A stretch of DNA of 64,000 bases, taken from the NCBI GenBank assembly GCA_022495005.1, contig JAGYXB010000698.1:1-64000 (forward strand), in the 5' to 3' direction. Of this stretch, positions 1 through 13,671 are shown piece by piece (positions within the stretch are counted from its first letter, which is position 1; each line of letters opens with the position of its first letter). The position numbers were made by a program, and so were the translations under genes. Origin of the DNA: Rhyacophila brunnea (lineage: Eukaryota > Arthropoda > Insecta > Trichoptera > Rhyacophilidae). The notes below the pieces were generated by a model, which ran no database searches, was not told the DNA's origin, and saw only the letters and a program-made list of their open reading frames with translations.

Positions 1-3000
1 ATGCGTGCCATGAATTATATGTAGGTAATCACGTAAGAAAGTGAATAAATCATACAAAAACATAAATTCGTTTCCTGATAAATAAAAGAATTCCGCTTCA
101 ACTGATTTTAAATTTTAATTTTTTTCTCAACAAAATTAGATTACAGTTATTATAGTTTTGCTAGGAATATCTATCAAAACTATCTTGTACTCGTACTTCA
201 TTATTTTAAAATTGGAACGATTGTAATCATTGCTGTCAACTTTTTTGCTTTTAAAAGAGCTTTCTGTTTTTTTATTAATTGACAGGATTAAATATATTTT
301 TGGAGCCTCCTTTATATACTTTTATTATTAATTATATAATTTAATTTATTGTGTTTTATAAAATCCGTCAAAAATATTTCACTACTGTAAAGTAAAAATT
401 ACCTAGATTTTTTAAATATCTTTATGTAGTAAAGTAATGATGTAAAATATTCTACAGCTGGTATAAAATTATTAATAGAGCTTAAACTAAAACACTCTAA
501 AATGACGATAGATGATATATAAAAAATACTTGTATTTTATGTTTGAAATATGTATAATATATACACATATGTATTATTATTAATAATAAAAAATACCAAT
601 ATAACTGTAAATTGGTTTTTTTGAATAAAACTAAAATAGTTGAAGAATTACTGTGTGATCATAAGATATTACCACTTTTCTATAATTATTTTAGATTTAT
701 CTAATTATTGGTAATTATAACCACAGTGCATGCCGAGATAACACGAACTAATTTATTTACAAGTAAATATAAAAAATATGACAGTTGTATGTATCATAAT
801 ATTATGTGACAACATTTACCTACCTGTATTTTTTTAAGTTATTTATTTTCAATACTTACCAATTTTTTTGTTGGTGGAAAGACATGATAATGTAAGAAAA
901 TATCACCTTATTAATTTTAACCTTTCTACATTCGACTGGTTTTTAGTTCAAAATCTGTTACGCACTGTAAAATAAGTGCGATATGTATGAAGAATTAAAT
1001 AACTATTAAATAGATACATATATACATACATTAAATAGATAAAGCTATTGAATATTTTTTTCATTAAAATAAATAAATTACAACAATGTTTTTCATGTGC
1101 TTTAATTAAAAATACTGACAACAATTTGTAACAAAAAAATGTTAACAAAAAGGAATAACCAAATTGTCATTCTTTATATAATAATTTTTACCGCACATTT
1201 TATTACAATTTAATAGAAAATCATCGTATATGGTATGTTTAGTAATAGTATTGTTTTATAATGTCGTACCCATATGTATATCTAATATTGCCCCAATTTA
1301 TTTTTAAACTATTTATTTTCATGTAAGTGTATGAACACCCGGCATATTATTTGATATTTGAATCATTCGAAATTTGAATTTAAACAGCCACATTTTAATT
1401 TAAATGTTTGTTCAAAGAGCGTATTCGATTTCCCGCGGTTTTTTGTTACCGCGCGCGGTAAGCCAGTAACATGTGTACGGCCATAATAATTTGTTCTGGA
1501 CAAGGGTCCAGTGTTGGCAGTCGTAAATAATATTATCCTCTCCACTGCGATATGAATACGGAGATCGGGAATTTATTGTTTCATTTTGTTCATTTTTTTA
1601 TCTCATCGTTTCCCGCTGCGTAGCGTTAATGTAGAGTCAACATTTGTTTATTGGTAACGTATGGTTGTTTATTATAATGCTATCAACACTAGAAAGAAGC
1701 CATATTTACACAATATCAAAATTAAAATACGTAAGTACCTGGCTACAACATAAATAATAAAATGTACTTGTTTGATCAGTCTGGTAAAGCTCGTTAACCC
1801 ATTGTTGTAGACTTCTAGTCAGGGACCATATAACTTTATATTATATCATAATATTGAACTTAATTTTAATGACATTCACTATATTATTATAGCATACTAG
1901 TAGGACTTCACACCTTGGTCTCATTCAGCGTCCAAACCGCCAGGAGCGGATTAAGGCTTAATTATTATATTGATTTAATTATTGATTTCTGTCTCTTCCC
2001 CGACTCCGCAACTAACTTATCACGTAGAAAATTGTTTCCACATTATTTTTACATATTTTTAAAAAGGTTTCAAAGTCTAATTGTAAAATATAATTGGATA
2101 CTATGTATTTACTTTTGTTATTGTTTCACTTTTGAATCCTATTCGAGATAAGGCAGTCATAAAAAAAAACTTTCTTTGCAAATGATTTCACTTTTTTTAT
2201 AATAATTTTAACTCCTTGGTTAATATGGGACTATATTGCTCCGGCACTCGGAGTACCAACTACCAACCGCCCCTGCTAGCCACTCATCAGGAGGTTACGA
2301 AAATGTAATTTGGATGTACATTTTTTGTGATTAAAGTTAATTGGTTTATCTTATGGATGTCACTGATCCGTTTAACTTTTATATATTCTAGTATAGTAAA
2401 AAAAATGCACTTATAAACTTGCTAATCAACTCTGTGGTAGTAGCCTTGGGCGACATGGGATCTAAACTGTCCCTGTTCCTCGTGACATGTTTTTCATACA
2501 CTAATAGCGAGTGCACCAAGATTAGTCAATGCACCCCTATAGACGCAGGCATTTTTAAAGATATGATGTGTATTTTATTAAATTAATAGCAATTAATTTA
2601 TTTTGAAATAATATGTTTTTATAATAGTACACAATAATAATTATGAGGTAAGTACCTACTAATGAAAAAAATGTATTGAAACTTTCCTCTAGAACAGATA
2701 TTTTATGTATTAAAGACGATTTTATTTGAAGCAAACGATGCAATCGATTCGTCAGAACTTTTAAAAAGGGGCCTCGCAACAGTTCGAACTAAACATAAAA
2801 AATATTAAATTAAAACAAAATCTTTAAAATACTCATATATACAAATAAAATATTACCCAAACCACAACAGAATCGCTTTTATTAATATCAAAAACTCAAA
2901 TAAATACATTCCTGTACGCAACAACATAAACTAATAATACATATTATGTGTCATAACTGTCACCAGAATTGCGAATTACGGTGATAGTGCTAGTTATTAA

Positions 3001-4667
3001 TTATTGTATCATAACTGTTATATATGCTTAACAAATAAATGAAGATTTCAATATGCAATAATCACCATTTTCTATAGACAGTGCATTCGAAGTATGGGCA
3101 ATAACTAGCACTACTATCGAAGTTTACGGTTTGATGTCACTGCCTGATCATAGTGGGTCTTGTGTAAATGCTTAGATATGTAATATCGTTTCATAATAAT
3201 ACTTTAATAATAGTAACAGGCCATAAATTTGATATTTGTGTTGTTACAGTCGTATTGACTTTTAATAATGCATTTCACGTAATAATAATTGTAATAAGTG
3301 TGCACCTACCAGCTCGCCATTGTCAAGCATCGGGCGAAATTAATAAGGTTATCAAAAGATAATTGGCCAAAGCAGACCAGTCAGGCCGCCCGCTCATATA
3401 ATCTGTATAATTTGTCAATAACAATCACTCATTACTCGTATAAATGTTGTTTTAAGTGTGATACCCGCGAGACGCTAATGCCCGCCGTCGTTAGAGAGGC
3501 TGCGCTATCTCACGGCGAGCAACGCCTGTGGCCTCTAACGCTTTTCAATCACATCCCCAAAGGTAAAAGCGAGTAAATCATAAATATACTAGACCAGTAC
3601 ATACTTTGTTGTTAATTAAATCAACCATGTAAACCATCTTCAATATGGCAAATTTATCCATTTTCTAATAAATTATTCTAATGGATTTAAGTTTTGTACT
3701 ATTCCATTTGAGTCGTTTTTTGCGACCTGGGTTTCACCTTTCAGTATCTTCAGGCACTATGTGCACTCCCCAAAAGGTAAATACACACTGACATCGAATA
3801 CAGTTAATTCTAACTTATATAATAAATTTATACAATAAAATAGTTGTACTATCACCTACATATTAAGTCAAGGATTACAATACAAAATATAATAAATAAA
3901 TTATGATAGTTGAAGTGTTTGTAAAAAACCCCTATCACTAACAATACAATCAATAGGCGTATACATTGTTAAAACTCTAATGACAGATCATTAGATAATA
4001 ATCAATTACACTAGGTACATTCTATAACTACATTTAATAGGTGTACAATCGTCAATATTCAGAAATAATGGCAATGGAGTTAACTAATGAGATATATCAA
4101 TAATATCAGTCTTTAAAAAAGTTAGTTAAATTAGTTAATCAAATATTTTTATATTAAAAATCCACAAATAAACCCACATACATACCTAAATACACATATG
4201 TATATTACACTAGTTTGATACATTTTAATATAATAGGGATAAGTTATTTGAGAATTACTAGTAAGCTTAAAAAATCATATACACCCTTCTACGAGTGCAT
4301 GATTCAATTATCGCGGATGTCTTCTTCCGAGTTAAATGAAAATATTTAAAAAAAAAATAGGTACGGACAATTATTGGAATTCGATTAGTGGAACAGTTTA
4401 ACCTTGTACTTGCGCGGATGGGATTTTGTCTATGGCGCATGAATTACACAGGGCGAATTTAAATATGTTATCGATACTATTTTTCATACTCTTACATGAA
4501 ACCTTTGGCATCGCTTTCTTTCACTTAGCGCCCCTCCGACTACATCATATTTTCTGTCAAAGCTATCGAACTTCACGTTTAAGATGTTTCTAATACGATT
4601 AACAATTTACTACCTACTAAGTAATATCGAATGGTAATACTAAGTACCTATCTAATAAAGACCAAGT
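1..4667. other. Non-coding, presumed ss intron, mostly AT-rich
   Basis: I see no gene. Short open frames on both strands lack any family pattern. The only items of note are a hAT-like terminal fragment 'caggagcggattaaggct' near 1939 and the GC-richer block 3290-3575. Confidence 0.6.
3290..3575. promoter_or_regulatory. Candidate conserved non-coding block
   Basis: A GC-richer stretch ('gatacccgcgagacgctaat', 'ctcacggcgagcaacgcctg') inside very AT-rich DNA. It includes 'aatttgtcaataacaatcac', which looks like paired TALE/homeodomain half-sites. The 92-codon frame 3298-3576 over it shows no family pattern, so a coding role is unlikely but not excluded. Confidence 0.28.
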
Positions 4668-4850
4668 AGTACCGTATCCGCTTATAAAGTCATGGGTCTC
4701 CGGTTCGAACTACAGATCGGTCAAGCTCTTTTATCGTTTTTAAATGTGTGTTTCGACCCAGAGCGTGGACTTATTACATTGAACAAGTTACGAACATACA
4801 TTTCTCGTAAGAAAAAAAATAGTAAACTCTTCTCGAGTCCTGACCTCGAT
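4668..4850 (+). repeat. tRNA-derived SINE, family A, copy 1
   Basis: Contains 'catgggtctccggttcgaac' (box-B-like) followed by the family body: 'ttcgacccagagcgtggac', 'gaacaagtt' and 'cgtaagaaaaaaaat'. The same order is found at 4883, 14430, 30583 (reverse), 42029 (reverse) and 43255 (reverse). The head is poorly kept. Confidence 0.65.
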
Positions 4851-4882
4851 TATTAATTATAACTACGTAATTTGAAAATCGA

Positions 4883-5105
4883 CGCCCACAATGGCCGAGC
4901 GGGTTAAGCTCCGGCTTATAATGTCGTGAGTTCCAGGTTAGAGTCTGGAGTCTGGAAAATGCATAAAGAAATTGTTTTTCAAACTGTGTTTGGAGTCAGA
5001 GTAATGACCTTATAGGTTGAGCAAGACGTGACTAACACCCATTTATCGTAAAAACAAAAAATTGTTAATAGAAACCTCTACTCTATGGATGTCTACCTCT
5101 GTAAC
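4883..5105 (+). repeat. tRNA-derived SINE, family A, copy 2 with clear A box
   Basis: 'atggccgagcgggttaag' is a good pol III A box of the tRNA-Leu/Ser type, and 'ggttagagtctgg' is a mutated B box about 40 bases on. The body 'tttggagtcagagtaatgac' and 'ttgagcaag' follows as in the other copies. This copy best shows the tRNA origin of the head. Confidence 0.75.
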
Positions 5106-6280
5106 TCTGACCTCTGTAACTGAAAATTATTTTTATTAATTTTTTAGTATATTTTTAAGTTACGATTTCATTTCTTTATACGCCGATGTTATTTGACGTT
5201 CTTAATCGGAATTATATCTTTTTTTTACAACTTTCAACACACAACTAGACATTCGAAAAGTCATAAAAATTATTAACAGTTAAATAATAATTATTGTTGA
5301 CCTTTCGGAGTACAAGAAGATATACAGGGTCAAGTAAAAAGGCGTCTCTTGTTAATTATTTTTAACGTAAAAAACCTACAAAAAACCGACGTGATTATCT
5401 ATCTTCTTGTATGTTAAACTTATAACACTGTAAACATTCAGAATAAGTAACACTTTTAAATATTCACATTAATTAATTTTCAATTAGTAGATAAATCACA
5501 TGTTTAAATATTTAATATATATTAAGATTAAAATATTAATTATATAATATACCCTTAGCACATCTTTAATAGTAACGTTTTTAGTTTGTTTAGATATTGT
5601 GTAACCTTCCCTTTACGATCCTCATAAATTTCGCCCATTCCAGTGATGTCACTTTGGGTTACCGTACAAAATTGATAGTATTATAGTAGATAAAAGAAAA
5701 ATACCCTATAAAGTTTAATCGTTATTTTTTGCTATTTTTATATGTATAAAATGATGAAAAAGCATCATACATCACACATTACATTCACTGCTGACAATTA
5801 CTACATTTAAATATCACGCTAATCATATCTAATGGCCAACTAATGGTTACACGCCTAGCGCATCTTTACCACTGAAAGACTTAATTATAATTAATTATCT
5901 AGTATTTCTATATATCCTTACAGCCAACAAGTCATAATAATATTTCGATATGATGCCTTATTTTCATATTATCTCTTTCTCATAATTATTGAGTACCTAT
6001 GTCGCTCTTTGTCGCATATACTCTTGCATCTAGGTATCTCTTTTATTTGTAATCGAATGCGACGCTCTGTATGCAATGTGCATTTATAATTTATAACAGG
6101 TAAATGTAATTTGACGGATATATATCAATTATACGTATTTACTGGATAATGCAATCGATTTTGAAAATAATATTATTCGAATTAGATGCAATATTAATGA
6201 AACTAAGAATAACTGAAATATCAAGATGATGAAGTGAATATTAACTGAAATATTTGCAATTTAATAGAGCGGGTAATTTA

Positions 6281-7250
6281 AGGGCGGACATGCTCAGCGT
6301 AGGTTAAAATGGAGCTTTTATTGCATTTACAAATCATGATCCAGGACATTCCTTGAACGTTGTAGATAATCTATTTATATAATTTTGAAGCCTAATTATC
6401 CTTTATATTTATTTTAAACATTTGATGACTGCATACAGTATTTTTATTACATAAAATAGTATTCTTTTAAACCTCTCGCTCTAATGTTTTAGAATATAGT
6501 CATATTTCAGTACATCCATGTGCAGTGGTGTTAAGATTTTTTACATTTATTAATTTTTAAACGCATTTATACGATAAAAAATTATATTGATAATCTCTGT
6601 GATCCCAAATTTGACAAGAATTAGGCATTTTATTATTCTAAAAATGGGGAAGATTAACACATATGAAGATAATTATAAAGATACTAATTTTAAGCGATGT
6701 CTTTGACCATTCAAGTGTGATAAAAATCATACGAATAATGATTGCTTTATAATAATTATTGACCTAAGGATAAGGTAGTGATTTTTTGAAATACGCCATT
6801 TCTTTTGGCATTCCCCAGTGGTTAAGCTACAACATACGGGCGTAGCCATAAATTGACAAACTATAATTGAAGTAGTGAAAAAAATAATGTTAACGTGCGT
6901 ATTTGAACATGTACCGTTTAAAAAAAAACGGTTAGGTACATGTTCAAACATAATATAAATGCGTTTAAAAATTAATAAATGTTAAAAATCTTAACACCAC
7001 TGCACATGCGTGTACTGAAATATGTCTATATTCTAAAACATAAGAGCGAGAGGTTTAAAAGAATACTATTTTATGTAATAAAAATACTTTATGCAGTCAT
7101 CAAATGTTTAAAATAAATATACTTAAAGGATAATAAGGCTTCAAAATTATATAAATAGATTATCTACAACGTTTAAGGAATGTCCAGTATCATGCTTTGA
7201 AAATGTAATAAAAGCTCCATTTTGACCTACGCTGAGCATGTCCCCCCACC
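6281..7250. mobile_element. Foldback-like element with about 290-base inverted arms
   Basis: Left arm 6281-6571 and right arm 6956-7250 are inverted copies of each other. Examples are 'gacatgctcagcgtaggt' against 'acctacgctgagcatgtc', and 'cagtggtgttaagatttttt' against 'aaaaatcttaacaccactg'. The outer ends are 'gggcgg' and 'tccccccacc'. The 385-base middle holds a smaller hairpin (6902-6948) and no recognisable protein. It may be a non-autonomous TIR transposon or a foldback element. Confidence 0.8.
6902..6948. repeat. Hairpin inside the foldback element
   Basis: 'tttgaacatgtaccgttt' and its complement 'aaacggttaggtacatgttc' flank an A-run. The arms differ by a short 'ta' insertion. Confidence 0.7.
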
Positions 7251-8234
7251 GTAACGGGAATGTTAATAATTTTTTACTTGATGTCTTAAAACAGTAATAT
7301 ATAAATAGTTCAAATTGTTATATTTATTGGTTTTTTTACGAGGAATGATAGTTGGTTATTTTTTAAACCATTAAATTTTTGTAGGAAAAAAGAATAAGTA
7401 TGTATTTTTGCCAGCCACGGAATTAAGCTTTAGGCCTCTCTGAAACCATTATAATCATTTGAAAAAAAGATAAATTAGGTGTGAAAGGAGATGTATTATG
7501 TTTGGGTCTAAGATTGTATTGATCGTGGTCAGAAAGTAATGAAGATGATTTCTAGAGGTAGCTAAGATGCTAATTGTGCTGATGATGATGAACGATATTG
7601 ATATGAAATAAACTGCCTAAATATTGTATCATAAATTCAAGAATTTATTAGATATTATACAATATAATGTTAGGCGTTGTAGTAATGGTTTCAATATTAT
7701 ATTTGGAAACGGCTTTTACTACGATATTAAAACTTTATTTGTGTTACGTATTGTGCATAAAGTCTTTTATTATTTTTTTTGTTTTGTTTCTTTTTATCTA
7801 TTTTTTGTTATATTTACGACAAGACAATATATTATCATAAAAACTGCGTAAATAATGTGTGGCTTTGACCGCACAACATGAGCTATGATATGCTTTAGAG
7901 ATATAATAGGTATATTATTTAAAATAAATGCTTAATAATACAATTTATCGCCAATGATTTTTACAATTGATTTCAGTTAATCTTAATCGTCTAAAGTTTA
8001 ACTTCATTTTTAGCATGTTAAACTTGTATGATTATTATACGTGAGTCAATTAGATTGATAAAAATACTAGTTTGAACTAAAAGGGTAAAAAACGTTTGAA
8101 AATAGAAAGATGCTATATTATATTTTATTTTAGCGCTACAACAAGGACATGGAGATCAATGTCCGATAATGTAATGGAAGTGAAATAATCAAAAACTCCC
8201 AGGGTTTAAGAAAATCACATAACTATACGTATTG

Positions 8235-8310
8235 TGACCAAACCAAGTTTGAACCCGGAGCCCACGGATGAAAAACCAGCGCTTTACAAACAACTCTATC
8301 GGGGCTGTTG
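8235..8310 (-). repeat. tRNA-like SINE head, family unclear
   Basis: The complement carries 'gggctccgggttcaaac', a B-box-like motif, with a degenerate A-box region near 8300. It has no intact cloverleaf that I can draw, so it is called a SINE relic, not a tRNA gene. Confidence 0.4.
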
Positions 8311-8396
8311 AACTAAGAATAACCATTTCTCTTTGAATCAATGAAAGAGTTTGATAATACATTTATTTAAAATATGAGAAGTGTGTCATAATATAG

Positions 8397-8750
8397 CAGT
8401 GACGACGGGTGAAGTAGGTTTTCAAGATTCGACATAAATAGTGCATACTAAATTTTGTCAGTCATACTTATTTATTTTTATTGAACAATGAATACACTTT
8501 GCAGAATGCAGATAGTGCTGGTTAGTTATTAAAATTTAATTAAGCCCTGCCTTATCTAAGCCATAGTAGATAATAGTCATAAAATATTCGTTTATCTATA
8601 AAATATCCAAAATTATGCCATCAAACCACACATAACACTATCTACACATAGTTGTCTAAGTTCAATGAAAACAAATACGTTTGATTGACAAATGTTAATA
8701 TGCACTATTTATATCGGATCTTAACAGCCTACTTCCACCCTTAGCCACTG
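8397..8750. mobile_element. hAT-like non-autonomous element, family 2, copy 1
   Basis: Starts 'cagtgacgacgggtgaagta' and ends 'tacttccacccttagccactg' with the shared subterminal 'gcactatttatatcggatct'. Flanks TAATATAG and TGGTATAG agree at 6 of 8 bases. CAGTGGC..GCCACTG ends and 8-base duplications are those of hAT elements. The inner sequence is AT-rich with no transposase. Confidence 0.7.
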
Positions 8751-10315
8751 TGGTATAGATATAGTATAATGGGTATTTTTTTACATTGAATCAGTGTCGA
8801 CTTAAAAAATTCTCAGATACTATATTATAAAATTTAAAAAATAATCTTCTACCGAGTGGAATTCGAGCACACGTCGTTTGCTTGCCTGGCGTGTTATTAA
8901 CGAGTAGGTACAAGTGTTTTATGACCTAATTCAGTATTTTCAGTATTTGTATCAGGTTGGTCATGTTATCACATTATTTTAAATACATTACAAAGATGAT
9001 AGGCAGTTTTGACTGAATTTGAAAACACATAAAAAAACAATAAACAGTTATATAAATAAATATTTTTTGTAATATATTTATAAGTTCAGTCATCTTGGTG
9101 GTAAGGTTGAAAAAATATATATCGGATCAATTACGTAAAATCGAAAATATAATACTTGTTTATACGAGTTAGAAAAGATATTATTTTCAATTTGATAACT
9201 CACATTTCCGGAAGAAGATAAATGTCGTGAAATGTTGCGTGCAAATGCAATATTTGACGCATTGCCATTGTATCAACCATTTGTCGCGTCGTGTCAGCTA
9301 ATTTTCACTTTTCACCAATTCAGACAATTCAAAAAACCTCTACTGAAACACATATACAATCATATTTTGTGTGATACGTTTGTATAAAGAACATTTCTCA
9401 CTTCAGATTATGTTAAATAAACAGATGTAGTATTTCTAAACAAAAATATTACTAAATACCTAGTTTGCCAAAGAATTTCAACCAATTCCGAGAATTCCTA
9501 CAGCTAGAGATTTGATACACTTCTACTATTGTAATTTTTGCAACAGATACTATAGTCTATTAGTCTTCCAGTCAGTTTATATAGCATACTAAAATTTGCC
9601 TCATTTTTAATCCATCTATGCTACGGACTAATTTACACACATAAAAATGGGTTAAACTATATTTGAAAATGCGATTGGATCACTATATTTTTTCACAATC
9701 AAGTGGTAATTTAAAAAAGGTATGAATGAAAACTATTAATTTATTATAAACATGTTCCCTAAATTATATTGGGAAAAAAGCGTCAAAGTCGAACGCTGGT
9801 AAAGCACCTATTTTTATTTTAGAAATGCATTTGTTTTTGATTTAAGAAAAATAAATGGTTTCATATAATATGTATCTAAGAGGAAGCTAAATATTAATCA
9901 TTAAAAGGAACACATTGAAGAAGGTTTTCGGAAGAAGTTGATTTGTCATACATTCAATTATTCATGGTTATCCCAAGGTACAGAATTAACTTACCAACGC
10001 AATGCCAATTGAAAATCCAAAAGTTGTATTCTAACCAATGATGAACATCATGGTGAACAAATTCCTTCGGATATTGGTGTATTGTACGCGTGACAGTGGG
10101 TTTAAGGTGAACGTTATTTTATAAATTATTAACATAGTGTTTATTTAGCTCAATCGGTGTACATACTTTTATTTAGTTTTATAATTTTATATTATGTTGT
10201 TTATTGCACCGTTTTTTAATGTTTATATTATACTTATTTTCTTAATATTTTTTATGTCATACTGTAAATATCTTTCAAATATAATTCCTAATGCTTAGTT
10301 TAGTTTTTTTCATTC

Positions 10316-10600
10316 TTTCTTTTGACCATATACGATCCTAATAAGATCATATAGGTCTCCACAGAGTGGAGGTTTGGGTTCTTGACTGTTTAGTGGAAGT
10401 CAACGGCAAACAAATTTGGAAATTTGCCGATATACCGGATTATTTGTTAGGTTAGGTTAGGTTATCATTCTTGAATTCATGAATTTTGCCGAAATCCCTG
10501 GCATCCGGAAAACAGACCTATACCGAGGTTTTTATTAACAGAATTTTGTTTTTAAGAGAAATTGATCTTAGCCACTTGTTCAACTTATTATGTTCATTAA
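10316..10600 (-). repeat. tRNA-derived SINE, family A, copy 3, 5'-truncated and split by a MITE
   Basis: Reverse-strand copy: 'cgatcctaataagatcatat' and 'agagtggaggttt', then, after the inserted element 10376-10524, 'tttattaaca', 'agccacttgttcaac' and 'ttatg'. The uninterrupted order is seen at 42029-42258. The tRNA-like head is missing. Confidence 0.7.
10376..10524 (+). mobile_element. MITE with internal TTAGG repeats, copy 1
   Basis: 149 bases flanked by GAGGTTT (10369-10375 and 10525-10531). The ends are imperfect inverted repeats ('gggttcttgactgttt' and 'aaacagacctatacc'). Inside it has 'ggattatttgttaggttagg' and 'cattcttgaattcatgaatt'. It has no coding capacity. It is inserted in a SINE, which fixes its ends. 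The superfamily is not clear. Confidence 0.75.
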
Positions 10601-11318
10601 TTATTTACTTATGAAAATAAATAAATTTGAATCACTTAAATATGTTGTTGATTACAGATGGTGATCTCATGAAATATTTACGTGCACCCCACAAAATTCT
10701 CCAAGCATATTTTTTAATAAACTACTGACACAGTAGGTATTTATTTTTTAAGTCTAGCTAGTAAAATAAGATGCCTTACAGCGTTAAAAAAATGGTTAAA
10801 AATTTCCCGCGCAGAAATATTTTATTCTGCGCAGCAAGAGAAAAAAAATAGATAAACCATTGCTTACTTACTTCAGTCTGTGGATATAACCAGTAAATCT
10901 AAAAGGTCTCACATTTAAAACACCGTTCCTTGTACTATTCACTGCCATGAACATAAAACATGATACAAAAACCAGTTTTTAAAGTCAATAATAATTGAGA
11001 AGCGCCCCCTACAAACAGACCGCTTTAAATCAATGATCATTTTATAAATCATTATTCCCCGTCAAAAAAACTTACACAGTCCTATCTAAGAAAATAATAT
11101 TATTTGATGTCTTTATTTATTGGGTACGATCGTGTGGGAGTAATACTCTGTAATTAAACGAGTTTCAGAATATGTACATTTTCATATTATTAGGTAGGTT
11201 TATTACATGGCATATTAATGAAATAACTCACTGACTACTAACACTGTGGGGCATTTTCTTATATCTCACTCATGATAAATTAACACACATAATGTACCTA
11301 TGAGGTGGCTAGTATAGC

Positions 11319-12445
11319 CAGTGGTGAAGGGTAGAGGTAGGCTGTTAACCCAAAGCTTACGGGCCGCACAAAATTGTGTTTTTGCTAATTACTTTTCAAA
11401 CGCAAATTAACACGTTAATTACAAAATTAATTAAAAGGGTCCGTAAGCATTGTGTTAAGATCCGCCATAAATAGTGCACACTTAAGTTTGTCAATAATAC
11501 GTATTTATTTTCATTGAACAAAGAATACAATTTACATATCGTGTTTGTTAGTTTTTAAAATTCAAATAAGCCCTGCGAAAATTAAACCATATTGATAATA
11601 GACAAAAATACTCGTATGCTTATAAAATATCTAAAATTATGCCATTAAATCATACATCATTTTGGACATTTTATTGATGGCATAATATGTTATATCTATT
11701 ATAGTTCGGTTTAGGCAGGGCTTTAAAAAATAACCAACATGTGTAATATGTATTTCTAATTCAACGAAAAGAAATAAGTATGAATGAAAAAGTGTGCACA
11801 ATTTTATTGGATCGCCCGAAATATACCAAAACCATTATGATTTGGCTTAGGCGGGGTGGGGTTTAATTGATTGTTACAACGTTTTTATTAGGTCGTATCC
11901 TTATTTGTCCGGTGGTTGTTTGTCCGGTACAAAAATATTGAAATCAATCTTTAACTAACTCCCCGACTAGCTAGACATTTGAAACTTTTAGAATATATCA
12001 GAACACGATGCCAATGCATTTTTTTAAATACTTTTAGCCATTTTTAAACAGAATTAAATTCATTTTCAGTTAATTCTGTTTTGTATGAAAAGTTATTTCG
12101 GAAGAAATCCGTAATCCAATCCACTAGTATTGCTAGGGTCATAACAACTAAATTATTAATATATACGTGCGTTACTATGGAAATCAATATGAGTGTCAAA
12201 ATGACATTTCAGTATTATTTCTATCAAATACATTTTTTTGATCGTTTAAGCTAGTCAAGTCAAGTTTATATGATTCAACAGAAAATTTAAAAACGTTGTA
12301 TATAAAAAGTTCTTTTTATCTTGTAATTATTAAAAACTAACCAACGCAACTGTGAATTGTAGTCTTTGTTCAATAAAAGCTTAAAAAAAATAATGTGCAC
12401 TATTTATATCGGATCTTAACAGCCTACTTCCACCCTTTGCCACAG
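11319..12445. mobile_element. hAT-like non-autonomous element, family 2, copy 2, with nested repeat
   Basis: Begins 'cagtggtgaagggtagaggt' and ends 'cttccaccctttgccacag'. Both subterminal motifs of the family are present ('gatccgccataaatagtgca', 'tgcactatttatatcgg'). A separate repeat at 11876-12330 is inserted in it. Internal pieces such as 'taggcagggcttt' occur in both orientations, so the inside is itself partly an inverted repeat. Confidence 0.7.
11876..12330. repeat. Dispersed repeat C, copy 1 (nested)
   Basis: Shares a long stretch with 28448-28934: 'tagacatttgaaactttta', 'cattttcagttaattctgtt', 'atatacgtgcgttactatgg', 'gtcaaaatgacatttcagta' and the end 'tctttttatcttgtaatta'. Copy 3 of the hAT-like family lacks it at this site, so it is an insertion. 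Its type is unknown; I see no coding capacity. Confidence 0.7.
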
Positions 12446-12848
12446 AGGTAGACAGTGTTTGCCCCATGATATTATAATGTCAGTGAGGGATGAAAACTAA
12501 TGTATTATTTTGGTGAGGATTGTAGTTTTTCTTGCATAATAACCCGTTGAATTTTTATAAATGCTAACAACTGAATGCCTTCCGTTTCCGTCAGAGCAAG
12601 TCGCTTCGTCCACCGCTTTGTAGCAACGTGAGTTTGTTCAGTGCTATTATAACAAGCATATTCACACGTATTTTTTTAAAGGACGTATAGTTACACATTT
12701 ACTGCCTCCCCCGTGTAAGCTTTTATGTTACTATAAACATACACGTTTTCTTTAACTTAATAAACCATCCACGTGGAAGTTTTTTTTAGTATTATTACAC
12801 CTTACACCAAACCATTAAATGAAAATTCTCGTAAGTGAAGTAATCGTG

Positions 12849-12877
12849 AGGGATGGGAGGGGGGGGGGGGTGCGTGA
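12849..12877. repeat. Poly-G tract
   Basis: 'gatgggagggggggggggtg' is an unusual G-run in a very AT-rich region. It may vary in length between individuals or reads. Confidence 0.7.
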
Positions 12878-13671
12878 GGTGGGTATAGGATTACAAATTA
12901 ATAGTTATTGTATGATCCTTTGTACAATGGTAATATGCAAATACGTTAACATCTTCATTTTTTCAGTTTATTCTTCGCTCCTGCAAAGGATATGTTTCTA
13001 TGTCATATTAACCTTCTTTTGTGCCCCTGTCGTACATGTAGAATCACATTTCTTCGGACAAAGGTCTTTATAATCCTATAGTAATGGATGTTCTCAAGGT
13101 GAATTCTGTGAAACGTATTATATAGGCATGTATTATTTTTTTCTGCCCATTACGAGTATTAATTATTTTTTTTTGTGTAAGAAATAGTCACCGAATATCT
13201 ATAATGTCAGAATTTATACAGTTGCATTAATCTACATTCTAAGTCATCATAATTTTTTGTGTTACTAATTAATTAAATTAATTAGTAGATAGCTAATAAA
13301 TAAAACAGGTAGTAATATTATATTCATTTTTCATTAATAATAATTTATTAACGTGACTGTAAAGTAGTAATAGAAATATTACATTTTAGGAATCAGTATA
13401 CCTACCTATAATATTTGAAAACTTAAATAGTTTTTCACATTGTTTCAGCTTCAAAATTTGAGCCTTATCGAAAAGAAATTTCTTGTTTAGATTATGACAA
13501 AATACATACGCTAAAACCCTATTGTTTTATTTAATAAATTGTATGTCTAAATTAACTCACATTACATTATTTATATACCATGCTGGTATGTTTTGAAAAT
13601 TATGTAGCATTTTATAATCAATCTTCTTTTAGTGAAAAAAATATGTCATCAAATTATTTAAAAAAAAAATC

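Noticed and set aside
3298..3576. A small protein-coding gene of 92 codons
   Set aside because: No splice or family pattern; the overlapping frame is also open for part of it, and the composition fits a non-coding GC-richer block.
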